A stretch of DNA of 64,000 bases. Source: Comamonas koreensis. Lineage in GTDB: Bacteria; Pseudomonadota; Gammaproteobacteria; Burkholderiales; Burkholderiaceae_C. The stretch spans positions 310,001-374,000 of the forward strand of contig NZ_JAJNCT010000009.1 of the NCBI RefSeq assembly GCF_021026195.1. Reading direction: 5' to 3'. The notes beneath the pieces were generated by a model. The model was not told the origin of the DNA, ran no database searches, and worked only from the letters and a program-made list of their open reading frames with translations. A program made the translations under genes and the position numbers. Of the stretch, positions 19,004 to 26,184 are shown piece after piece (positions within the stretch are counted from its first letter, which is position 1; every line of letters starts with the position of its first letter).

Positions 19004-20725
19004 TCAGTCCGTATCAGGCAAGTACTGTTCTGATTCAATGCGCGCCAGCATCGCTTGCAGCTGCTGCCGCGGCTGGGCAAACTGGCGATCGTCCTGCGTC
19101 TCCAGCGCTACCTCAAACTCCATGATTGCGTCTGCCAGCGCTGTACGCCAGTGTCCCAACAGCTGCGCGTGGTGGCGCTCGGCCCTCGCTATCAATGCGC
19201 GCACCTCCAGCCGATCACGGGGATGGAGCTTGAGCGCCTTCATACGCTCCAGGCTCTTTGCCAGCTCTTTGGGCGACAGGCGCTCTGCCGAAGCCTCAAT
19301 CACCAACTGCCTGGCCACCCCTTGGGGTTGGCCATGTCGCAACAACACGGCCTCCACCTCCAGCAAGCCATTGGCATCTAGCGTAAAGCGCACATCGGTC
19401 GACAAGCCGTCACCATCGCTGCGGGCTGGCAAGGGCAATATCAAGGAGCCCAAGCCGATGTTGTCTTGCACGCGGCGTGCCTCGCCCTGGAAGATGTCAA
19501 TATTCAATTGCCGCTGCTCTGCGGAGTTAGGAAAAAACCGCTCGACCCGGCTCGCGGGGATGATGGTGTTTCGCTCCAGCACAGGTGCCATAAAACCGTC
19601 CTGGGTTCTTCCATCGGCTAGGTATTTAGTAACCTTCACACCCAGCGTATAAGGGCACACATCGGTCATCACCCGCTCGGCCAATGCTGCATCCCGCCCC
19701 CGCAGTGCTGCTTGCACCGCTGCGCCCAGCGCCACGGCCTGGTCCGGGTCCAGAGCGGTTTGCGGAAAGCGCCCAAACAGACGGGTCACCAATTGCCGCA
19801 CGGCTACCAGGCGCGTGCTGCCACCAGCCATCACCACGGCATCCAGCTCCTGCGGGCGGATTCTTGAATCGCGCAGTGCGCGCTCTACCGGCTGGCGCAT
19901 GCGCTCCATCAGGGGCTCCAGCACGGCCTCCAGATCCTGCGCTGTCCAGGTCATTGCCAGCGGCTTGCCGTCCAGCTCGATGCGCATCAGGGCCTCTTCC
20001 TGCACGGCCAGGCTGCGCTTGGTCGCCTCGGCCGCGCGCTGCAGCCGCGCAGCGGTCATCGGCTGCTGCGCCTGCTCTTCCGTCAGGCCCAGGTGCTGCA
20101 CAAAGCGCCGCACCATCAGCACATCCACATCCTCACCCCCCAGGCGGTTGTCGCCTGCGGTGGCGCGCACTTCCATCACGCCGTCAAACAGCTCCAGCAC
20201 CGATACATCAAAGGTGCCGCCGCCCAGGTCAAACACCAAAAACCGCCCTTCGCTCTGGTGCAAGCCATAGGCCAGAGCAGCCGCTGTCGGCTCGTTCAGC
20301 AAGGTGATATCGGTAAAGCCCGCCAACAACCCCGCCGACCGGGTGGCATGGCGCTGCACATCCGAGAAATAGGCCGGCACCGTGATCACCACATCGGTAA
20401 TGACCGCTCCCAGCTCCGCCTCTGCATCGGCCTTGAGCGAGCGCAGCACCAAGGCCGACAGCTCTTCAGCGCGCATCGCATGCGCCCCCAGGCGAAACAC
20501 CCGTGCCGTTCCCATGTCGCGCTTGAACACCGCAGCGCTTTGCTGCGGATGGCTTTGCAAGCGCTCGCGTGCGGGTTCCCCCACCAGCAGGCTGCCGTCC
20601 TTGTCCACACTCACCACCGAAGGCGTCAACACCTGCCCCAGGGCATTGGGCACCAGCCTGGCTTTGCCGTCTTGCCACACCGCCACCAGGCTATGGGTGG
20701 TGCCTAAATCAATACCTACGAACAT
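19004..20725 (-). CDS. hscC: HscC-type Hsp70 chaperone
   Basis: This 573-residue ATP-dependent chaperone is shorter than DnaK (about 640), in the HscC size range. The nucleotide-binding domain has the phosphate-1 motif [34 protein letters not shown] (the SHP stretch is HscC-like), [30 protein letters not shown], the phosphate-2 motif [15 protein letters not shown] and the adenosine motif [16 protein letters not shown] substrate-binding part follows ([25 protein letters not shown]) and the C-terminal lid is short. ATG 20725 has a good SD (TGAGGAAAT). With the J-like gene 2 bp behind it, it forms a two-protein chaperone module, client unknown. The 198-bp gap upstream (20726-20923) holds no gene that I can see. 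Confidence 0.93.
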   Translation of the reverse strand: MFVGIDLGTTHSLVAVWQDGKARLVPNALGQVLTPSVVSVDKDGSLLVGEPARERLQSHPQQSAAVFKRDMGTARVFRLGAHAMRAEELSALVLRSLKADAEAELGAVITDVVITVPAYFSDVQRHATRSAGLLAGFTDITLLNEPTAAALAYGLHQSEGRFLVFDLGGGTFDVSVLELFDGVMEVRATAGDNRLGGEDVDVLMVRRFVQHLGLTEEQAQQPMTAARLQRAAEATKRSLAVQEEALMRIELDGKPLAMTWTAQDLEAVLEPLMERMRQPVERALRDSRIRPQELDAVVMAGGSTRLVAVRQLVTRLFGRFPQTALDPDQAVALGAAVQAALRGRDAALAERVMTDVCPYTLGVKVTKYLADGRTQDGFMAPVLERNTIIPASRVERFFPNSAEQRQLNIDIFQGEARRVQDNIGLGSLILPLPARSDGDGLSTDVRFTLDANGLLEVEAVLLRHGQPQGVARQLVIEASAERLSPKELAKSLERMKALKLHPRDRLEVRALIARAERHHAQLLGHWRTALADAIMEFEVALETQDDRQFAQPRQQLQAMLARIESEQYLPDTD

Positions 20726-20923
20726 ATTTCCTCAGCAGTCGATAAGTCGCCCAGCGTGATAAGCAGGCGCGCTTTGGTGGTTGGCTGGTGCGAGATTTCG
20801 CATAGCGATCATTGAACGTATCGACATCCGCTGCGCCCCCTTTACTGCCGGTTGGCAGCAGGCGACGCGGCGAATGCCGTTGGCAGGTGCCCGTTTTAAA
20901 GCACCCCGCCAACCTCCTCACCA

Positions 20924-22486
20924 TCACAGCCCCAGCACATTGCCCTTGCTGTCCTTGATCTTCATCACGCTGCCCGTGGCAGGCGAGTGGCCGTTGTAGA
21001 AGAAGGTGGTGCTGGCCATCTCTTGCGGTGCTGCACCGACGGTGTAGAAGCCGCAGGTGGCGCGCCGCTCAGCAACTGATACGAACTGGCAACGTACGCT
21101 GCCCGTGCTGTTGGTGGCGACGCCATCGGTGATGCGGTCCAGGGTGGCGCGGGTGTTGACGCGCAGGTTGCCCTTGCTCATCGACAACTGCCAGTAGCCC
21201 AGCAGCGATTCCGCAGGACTGCCGTGGCCGGTCAGGTCCATGCGGATGATCTTCTTGGGTGCTTCGTGGGGGAACTGGATGGTGCCTTCGACCAGCGAAT
21301 CGGCCTGCTGCAGATCGATGTAGGCCGCGCCGGCATCTTGCACTTCGTGGCCGGTGCGGGCGGGGCCGCCAAAGTAACGGCCGCCTGCGTACTGGAACAG
21401 GCCGATATCCATCGCAGATTGGCCATAGGCGCCCGAGCCCATGTGGAAGGTGGATGCACCGGTGCTCAGGTAGTCAAAAATCTGCAGCACGGCCACGCCG
21501 TTTTGCACATCCATGCTGATGCCCCGGCCTGGCTTGCCATTGAGCTCATCGGCCACCACCCAGGTGCCGTTCACGGGAATGCGCGAGGCATTGCAGCTGT
21601 TGCCCGGCACAAAGGTTTGCAGCGCAGGCTGGCATTCGGCCACATTGGCGCTGGGCACCGTGCCATTGGCCAGCAGGTGGCCCACCAGCTTCAGCTCCTT
21701 GCCCGATGCCTCGCTGGCCACAGCTGTGCCCGTCACATCGGCGGCGGCATAGCGAAAGCTGAGCTTGGGCAGGTAGTCCAAATCTGCTTGCGAAGCGTCT
21801 TGCGTGCAGTCAAAACCAACGGCGCCCTGGCTGGCACGCTGGCAGTCGTAGTTGAGTTCGCGGATAACGGTAAACGGTGGCGCGATGACCTGGCTGAACG
21901 GGCGCAAGGTCAGCCGGTAGCCGGCACCCGCCTGCACCAGATTGCTTTGCCACACCTCATGCAGGTTCGTGCCATCGATGGTGGCCCACACCGCGTTTTG
22001 CCCGCCCTGCATCAAGGCAGCGTTCTGGGGTTTGAAGGCGTCGGCAGAGTCGCCCGCCACAAAGCGCTCAATGACCACCGGCGCCTCGCCGGGGAACTGC
22101 ACCGTGCCCTTCAGGCCATTCTCAAAAGTGATCGTCACATTGCCGGCCTGGCCAGCTTCATCGGCCGTGCGCGCCTCGCTGCCAAAGTAGCGGCCGCCTG
22201 CGTAGTAGGTCAGCGGCGCCGTCACTATATTGCCCTGCATCACGCCCAGCGCCGTGTGGAAGGTTGCCTCGCCATTGGCCTGGTAGTTGTAGACCTGCAT
22301 GAAGAACGTGTCCTCCTGCACATCAATGGCCAGGCCACGGCCCGGCTTGCCATTGACTTCGCTGGTCACCACCCAGGTGCCTGCCTGCGGCGTAAAACTG
22401 CGCTCAGCCGCTTGCGCGCCGCTCGCCATCAACAGGGACACCGCCACCGGTACAGGGGCCAACCAGGCCAAGGAATGCTTCTTCAT
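20924..22486 (-). CDS. Secreted protein of unknown function with two homologous internal domains
   Basis: I do not recognise a named family. The 520-residue protein has a Sec signal peptide (MKKHSLAWLAPVPVAVSLLM, cleavage near GAQA-AERS). Residues about 36-142 and 307-416 are clearly the same domain: both have GTWVV..E(V/L)NGKPGRG near the start, YYAGGRYFGSEART versus QYAGGRYFGGPART in the middle, and TVQFPGEAP versus TIQFPHEAP at the end. Between and after them lie unrelated stretches with cysteines that could form disulfides. A comparable GTWVV..E.NGKPGRG repeat might bind a surface polymer or form a beta-barrel, but that is speculation. A lipoprotein gene lies 79 bp upstream in the same direction, with a terminator between. 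Confidence 0.82.
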   Translation of the reverse strand: MKKHSLAWLAPVPVAVSLLMASGAQAAERSFTPQAGTWVVTSEVNGKPGRGLAIDVQEDTFFMQVYNYQANGEATFHTALGVMQGNIVTAPLTYYAGGRYFGSEARTADEAGQAGNVTITFENGLKGTVQFPGEAPVVIERFVAGDSADAFKPQNAALMQGGQNAVWATIDGTNLHEVWQSNLVQAGAGYRLTLRPFSQVIAPPFTVIRELNYDCQRASQGAVGFDCTQDASQADLDYLPKLSFRYAAADVTGTAVASEASGKELKLVGHLLANGTVPSANVAECQPALQTFVPGNSCNASRIPVNGTWVVADELNGKPGRGISMDVQNGVAVLQIFDYLSTGASTFHMGSGAYGQSAMDIGLFQYAGGRYFGGPARTGHEVQDAGAAYIDLQQADSLVEGTIQFPHEAPKKIIRMDLTGHGSPAESLLGYWQLSMSKGNLRVNTRATLDRITDGVATNSTGSVRCQFVSVAERRATCGFYTVGAAPQEMASTTFFYNGHSPATGSVMKIKDSKGNVLGL

Positions 22487-22515
22487 CCAACTATCCTTTT
22501 CAACACTAACGCACT

Positions 22516-22543
22516 AAAAAACCCAGCCAGCACGCTGGCGGGG
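22516..22543 (-). terminator. Rho-independent terminator downstream of the lipoprotein gene
   Basis: On the minus strand a GCCAGC-GT-GCTGGC hairpin is followed by GGG and six T. It sits between the lipoprotein gene and the secreted-protein gene, so the latter probably has its own promoter or depends on read-through. Confidence 0.8.
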
Positions 22544-22565
22544 CAAGGGATCCTCTTCAGGGTTC

Positions 22566-23279
22566 TCAGGGGTTTACTGCTCTAACAGGTTGGGCAGATC
22601 CGCCAGCACCTTGGCTTGGCAGTCGGCCAACATGCGGTTCAGCTCTTGCTGCACGTTGCGGTAAGAGTCTTCTGCCCAATAGGCCAAAGGTTGCGCGGGC
22701 TCGGAGCGGCCGCTGCACCGGACAACGGGGGGGGGTTTTGCGCTTGCCGGCTTCACGCTTCTTGGACACATCCAGATCCAGCACCAGCTGGTAGTTCGCG
22801 TCATCTGTACCCATCAAGTTGTCATAGATCAGCTGCGCGGACCCGCCTCCCACCACCAGTGGATAGCTAAAGCTTTTCTGCTGCGCCCATGGGTTATCGG
22901 CAATAGACGCATCAACCGCTTCTTGCAGCGACTGAACAAAGCTCGTCGGCACCGGGTTGTTCAAATATTGGCGGTCAACCACATCCTCAATGGGGACGCC
23001 CTTGAGGTCTTCCTTGTTGAAGGTATTGATTGCCGCGCCACCACCCAACGCAGCCATCAGCAGATGCACCCCTACCTGCGCCGCAACGGCAGCGCTTGTT
23101 TCCTCTCGCCGCACGATCCGCACTTCCGTCGGCGTTTCTTTGAGCCTGGGTGCTGCATACGGCGCTTTGGAGTAGGCGACCTTCAGGGGACCCGGGGGTG
23201 CCTTGGGGGTGGTTTTGCAGCCCGCTAACAGGGCGGCACTGGCGATGGCGCCAATAAAAATCTTGTTTACTTTGATCAT
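22566..23279 (-). pseudogene. Lipoprotein gene frameshifted at a nine-base C/G run
   Basis: The N-terminus is a lipoprotein signal (MIKVNKIFIGAIASAALLAG then Cys). The frame is convincing through VLDLDVSKKREAGKRK (about residue 180), then turns Arg-rich and non-protein-like to a stop at 22566. The other frame over 22574-22726 is clearly coding (AYWAEDSYRNVQQELNRML, ADCQAKVLADLPNLLEQ) and ends at 22574. The switch point is nine G on the plus strand (22727-22735); eight would restore one frame of about 234 residues. Family unknown; an outer-membrane lipoprotein is likely. The cause may be a sequencing error in the homopolymer, a real mutation, or phase variation, and the sequence alone cannot separate these. 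Confidence 0.8.
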
Positions 23280-23507
23280 TTTCTAAACTTGGTTGATTTA
23301 CCAATACTCACGGATTTTAATTTTCAATTAAAAATATCTATCGATTGGGCGCAATAAGCTGCTATTAAAAATAATTGTCTACAGAGAGACCATAAGCAGT
23401 TTCAAAGAAGTGATGCTTAGCCCAAAGATGCTCAAGCGTTAGCTACTAAGAATTAGGCGTAACTAGCTGAAAACAGATCTATTCGAATAAATCTTGATTT
23501 ATTGCAA
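23280..23507. other. AT-rich non-coding edge of the immunity-gene island
   Basis: This stretch of about 230 bp is markedly poorer in GC than the genes on its left. I see no open frame with coding character, no hairpin terminator and no repeat. It marks the boundary between the GC-rich core and the AT-rich tail of the CDI island. Confidence 0.5.
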
Positions 23508-23924
23508 TTATTTGTTGTCGGCAGTGACCTGAACGATACATCCAAAGTCATCTTGGAAATCATAAAACCCATCAAATATATCTTCTGGCCACTTGTCATC
23601 CGTTAATGAAACAGCTTCCAGTCTGTCAATCACCCCATCTTGTCCGACCCAGACTAGAAAGCTAACCAACCCGTCAACGGGATGTCGGCGCCTTGCATTT
23701 ATTGCAGGTGGATAGCCGCTCACTGGCAGCCCAGTCTCATCACGGGGGATAACAACAGATTCAGCCTTGGAAGAATGGTTGAAGGATGTGACAAATCCGC
23801 AATTGAAGTGTTCTCTTTTTAAGAATTTCAGATGCGAAATTTGACTTCGCATTTTTACAACCCAATCATCACTCCCTCTCAAGGCAAGAAGCATGACATT
23901 AATTTCAAAATCATCTATATCCAT
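23508..23924 (-). CDS. Hypothetical protein, possible orphan immunity protein (138 residues)
   Basis: I do not recognise this family. It is an acidic soluble protein with no signal or membrane segment. It starts MDIDDFEINVMLLALRG and has a central block of INARRRHPVDGLVSFLVWVG followed by DRLEAVSLTDDKWPEDI. The codon use is AT-rich. It is the last gene of the minus-strand string behind the CdiA genes. Small acidic proteins in this place are usually immunity proteins whose toxins have been lost. That function is inferred from position and composition alone. Confidence 0.6.
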   Translation of the reverse strand: MDIDDFEINVMLLALRGSDDWVVKMRSQISHLKFLKREHFNCGFVTSFNHSSKAESVVIPRDETGLPVSGYPPAINARRRHPVDGLVSFLVWVGQDGVIDRLEAVSLTDDKWPEDIFDGFYDFQDDFGCIVQVTADNK

Positions 23925-23980
23925 AATAGCTATGCGTATCTTAAGCTCTGCACCTGGGTCTTTTAAAAATATGCTTGTCC

Positions 23981-24370
23981 TCAGCAGTTTTCCAAATTGA
24001 ATTGGCTAACGATCTCTCTAGTAGTCTTGAACTTCATCATTAAGCCCAATTCCAAGAGCTTTACAGCTCCCAATCCAGAAATAGTAAATTCATAAGTTTC
24101 AAGTAGAATTACCATTAGCTCATACGCTAAAGCATACTCTCCCGCTTCTTCTATATATTCATGAATCCTTGCGATAGTTTCATCAAATCCCAGCATATGC
24201 TCAGGAAATGATTTAGAAATTTCGCGTTGGCTTTCTACCTCATTCAAAATAAAAACCAAGTTTTCTTCTGTATTTTTAAAAGTCATGTGCTTAAAACTCA
24301 GCAATTCACTATGCACACAGGAGTGATTTCCCAGGAAATAAATATTAGTATCCATTGTATTTATTTTCAT
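23981..24370 (-). CDS. Small protein resembling MafI-type immunity proteins (129 residues)
   Basis: The C-terminal half is helical with the pattern IHEYIEEAGEYALAYELMVI and a later GAVKLLELGLMMKF. It recalls the 'EYGLALEL' helix pair of MafI-like immunity proteins that accompany polymorphic toxins. The N-terminal part (about 30 residues) has no clear match. The first ATG at 24370 overlaps the upstream gene by 26 bp; a second at 24355 is equally possible. AT-rich and in the orphan immunity tail. No toxin fragment precedes it. Confidence 0.6.
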   Translation of the reverse strand: MKINTMDTNIYFLGNHSCVHSELLSFKHMTFKNTEENLVFILNEVESQREISKSFPEHMLGFDETIARIHEYIEEAGEYALAYELMVILLETYEFTISGLGAVKLLELGLMMKFKTTREIVSQFNLENC

Positions 24371-24710
24371 CTATAGGAACGAAATCACAATTCTCGATCA
24401 GGCTAATCCAACCGGATAGGCCATGAAAAAACTTTAAGTTTATAACCTTATATTTAATATCATCGGCTGGCCCGAAGGTGATCATTGCATTGCAGTGTTG
24501 TGCGAACGGCCCTCCTGCACACACTGGAAATCTCAAATCGATCTCTTTTTTATTAAAATCACTCATAAAACCCGATGCTTCAAACAACAGCTCACTAAAT
24601 ACAACATAAAAATCTCCACTGAACATCACTTTGCATACGCACGGAATATCATTCAATTGAATAGTTTCCATGGCAAACAAATCCCTCGGTAATTTGATGT
24701 TTAGATCCAT
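24345..24710 (-). CDS. Hypothetical protein, probable orphan immunity protein (121 residues)
   Basis: I do not recognise this protein. It is 121 residues, soluble, beta-rich by eye, with VMFSGDFYVVFSELLFEASG, EIDLRFPVCAGGPFAQHC and INLKFFHGLSGWISLIENC as its more conserved-looking segments. Its 3' end overlaps the start of the MafI-like gene, so the two may be coupled. The base composition and setting match the other small genes of the tail. No toxin remnant is seen in the 41 bp before it. Confidence 0.6.
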   Translation of the reverse strand: MDLNIKLPRDLFAMETIQLNDIPCVCKVMFSGDFYVVFSELLFEASGFMSDFNKKEIDLRFPVCAGGPFAQHCNAMITFGPADDIKYKVINLKFFHGLSGWISLIENCDFVPIDENKYNGY

Positions 24711-24751
24711 TATCTATATTTACACTGTTTTTGTAGCGAAAGAAAATTCAT

Positions 24752-25147
24752 TTATTCAACAAAACCGTTGGGCAGGTAAAGATAAATTTTCATATCATCA
24801 GGAATTTGTTCATTTCTTATTTGAAACAAAATATCAATGAATTCAATCATTGAGCTGGTCGATTGACACCTATTGTTCGTATCGTATTTCATCACCACCA
24901 CTACTCCATTGGCGCGAAATTTTTCAAGCCCTCCGCCAATAGAATCTGCAAGTGCATCCCAACTTTTTCCACCTTTGATTAAAGGGTCTAATGGAAACTC
25001 TGCTTTTACAAATTCAAATATCTCATTTTTACTACTAAATTGCATAGGAAATTCAATTACGAAAAGCCCATCAGACTTTAATCTTGAAATCTCTGCACAA
25101 AAAACATCAATTTCGTTAATTATTTTGTCGTAATTAAAAGAATTCAT
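24752..25147 (-). CDS. Barstar-like (barnase-inhibitor family) immunity protein
   Basis: This 131-residue protein shows the barstar fold pattern: a lysine-led helix (SSKNEIFEFVKAEFPLDPLI), then the hallmark GGKSWDALADSIGGGL (compare the N/S-WDAL-D motif of barstars), then a hydrophobic strand GVVVVMKYD and an amphipathic helix with IEFIDILFQIRNEQIPDDM. Barstar-family proteins inhibit secreted ribonucleases of the barnase type. Its ATG lies three bases behind the stop of an orphan toxin tail (25151-25294), exactly where an immunity gene should be. That tail is therefore the likely remnant of its cognate toxin. Confidence 0.7.
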   Translation of the reverse strand: MNSFNYDKIINEIDVFCAEISRLKSDGLFVIEFPMQFSSKNEIFEFVKAEFPLDPLIKGGKSWDALADSIGGGLEKFRANGVVVVMKYDTNNRCQSTSSMIEFIDILFQIRNEQIPDDMKIYLYLPNGFVE

Positions 25148-25150
25148 GAT

Positions 25151-25294
25151 TCACCGTATCCTTGCGAAAGCAGGCTTGCCAGCATCACCGTAGTGGGTCC
25201 AAGTCAGATATGTGGCACCAGTTCGAGAATCCACAACAATTCGATTTGTGCCGGCACCACTTTGACCTGGCGATGGTGGCAATCTATACTCAGT
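25151..25294 (-). pseudogene. Orphan toxin C-terminal tail (47 codons, no start), upstream of the barstar-like gene
   Basis: The frame from 25294 down to the TGA at 25151-25153 has no start codon but reads like the end of a polymorphic toxin: GAGTNRIVVDSRTGATYLTW, THYGDAGKPAFARIR. The 'NRIVVD..TG..Y.T..HY' plus short basic tail pattern is typical of the last strand region of toxin domains carried by CdiA and similar proteins. It begins inside the end of the preceding gene, so its 5' part has been lost. Three bases separate its stop from the barstar-like immunity gene. GC is higher than in the immunity genes around it. The identification is from pattern only. Confidence 0.6.
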
Positions 25295-25755
25295 TTATTG
25301 TCTGGCTGGTAATTCTCCCTCCCCGTTCTGAAACGGGACTCGCCACCGCATCCACATTATTAAATCTCAGGAACGAAAGAACTAAAAATCCCTGCGCATC
25401 CTTCAATATGGACCCGCTCGCATAAAGGACAACGATAAACTTAATTTTCACTTCATCAATTATTTCGAAAAATCTTTTAGAGTTAAGATTATTATCTACA
25501 TCTAATTTTTCGCCTATTTCATCAATCCGACATTCTGAAACTAGAGCCAGCTCGAAATCAGGAGAACCAATAGATAGATTCATTACATAACCACAACGAC
25601 ATGCAAATTTTGGTATTATCCTTATCGCTAATTAATAAGCGTACAACATATTCATGTTTGGAATTTAAAAATTTCCAATGAGTAATTGTAAATCTACCAT
25701 CGAATTTTAGATCCTGCTTGAATTCGACAAACTTAGAAATTCGGCGACATAAATT
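25290..25755 (-). pseudogene. 5'-truncated, frameshifted immunity-like gene
   Basis: An ATG-initiated frame at 25290-25583 gives 97 residues (MNLSIGSPDFELALVSECRI and so on). The DNA just before it also looks coding in another frame (25755 to about 25610): FKQDLKFDGRFTITHWKF, KHEYVVRLLISDKDNTK. One base less in the AAAATTT run at 25605-25611 would join the two as ...KDNTK-FACRCGYVMNLSIG. The upstream part starts straight after the stop codon of the 139-residue gene with no ATG, so the 5' end is missing too. I read it as a decayed orphan immunity gene. The 97-residue ORF might still be expressed on its own. Confidence 0.5.
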
Positions 25756-26175
25756 TTAAGATTGCCTTGCTGGCTCGTCTTTCCCCAAGATCTGTAATGC
25801 AAACCGCTGAGCCTCAATTTTTATTGAAACCGAAGAACCGAACCCGTGAAGACTTCCTTCAAATTCGTACTTCGTAGTCCCTGTTTGTGCTTCGCCTGCG
25901 TAGTGAAATTCAACGGGTTTCTTCCAAACGGTTTCTCCATCTTGCACAAACCACTCTCTTACGACCAAGTCAAAAACCTTTACTCCATAAAAGACAAGAA
26001 TGCAATGACCTACAAATCCCTCATCGTTTTTTCGATAAAACAGCTTATCTAATTCACGATTAGTAGCCAGCCAGTGATTTACATAAATCTTTGCTGTTGA
26101 ATCAACAAACACATGCGCACCATACTGGCAATTGTATGTATCAATCTGATCCCAACAATCCTCAACCACCTTCAT
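25756..26175 (-). CDS. Probable cognate immunity protein of the second CdiA (139 residues)
   Basis: The gene starts 9 bp behind the second CdiA gene with a good SD (AAAGGATTAAT), the standard position for a cdiI gene. The protein is 139 residues, soluble, AT-rich in coding, with MKVVEDCWDQIDTYNCQYG, KIYVNHWLATNRELDKLFY, VFDLVVREWFVQDGETVWKK and a beta-rich end SVSIKIEAQRFALQILGKD. The family is not recognised. Immunity to the toxin domain at the end of the 1373-residue protein is inferred from gene order. Confidence 0.65.
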   Translation of the reverse strand: MKVVEDCWDQIDTYNCQYGAHVFVDSTAKIYVNHWLATNRELDKLFYRKNDEGFVGHCILVFYGVKVFDLVVREWFVQDGETVWKKPVEFHYAGEAQTGTTKYEFEGSLHGFGSSVSIKIEAQRFALQILGKDEPARQS

Positions 26176-26184
26176 ATTAATCCT

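Noticed and set aside
18504..19652. 382-codon plus-strand frame opposite the J-like and hscC genes
   Set aside because: It reads across the antisense of two well-supported genes. Its translation is Arg/Ser/Phe-rich, with the hexanucleotide repeat read as RF repeats, and has no family motif.
23280..26180. Phage or integrative element as the source of the AT-rich tail
   Set aside because: No integrase, transposase, phage structural gene or attachment repeats were seen. The toxin-immunity array explains the composition.
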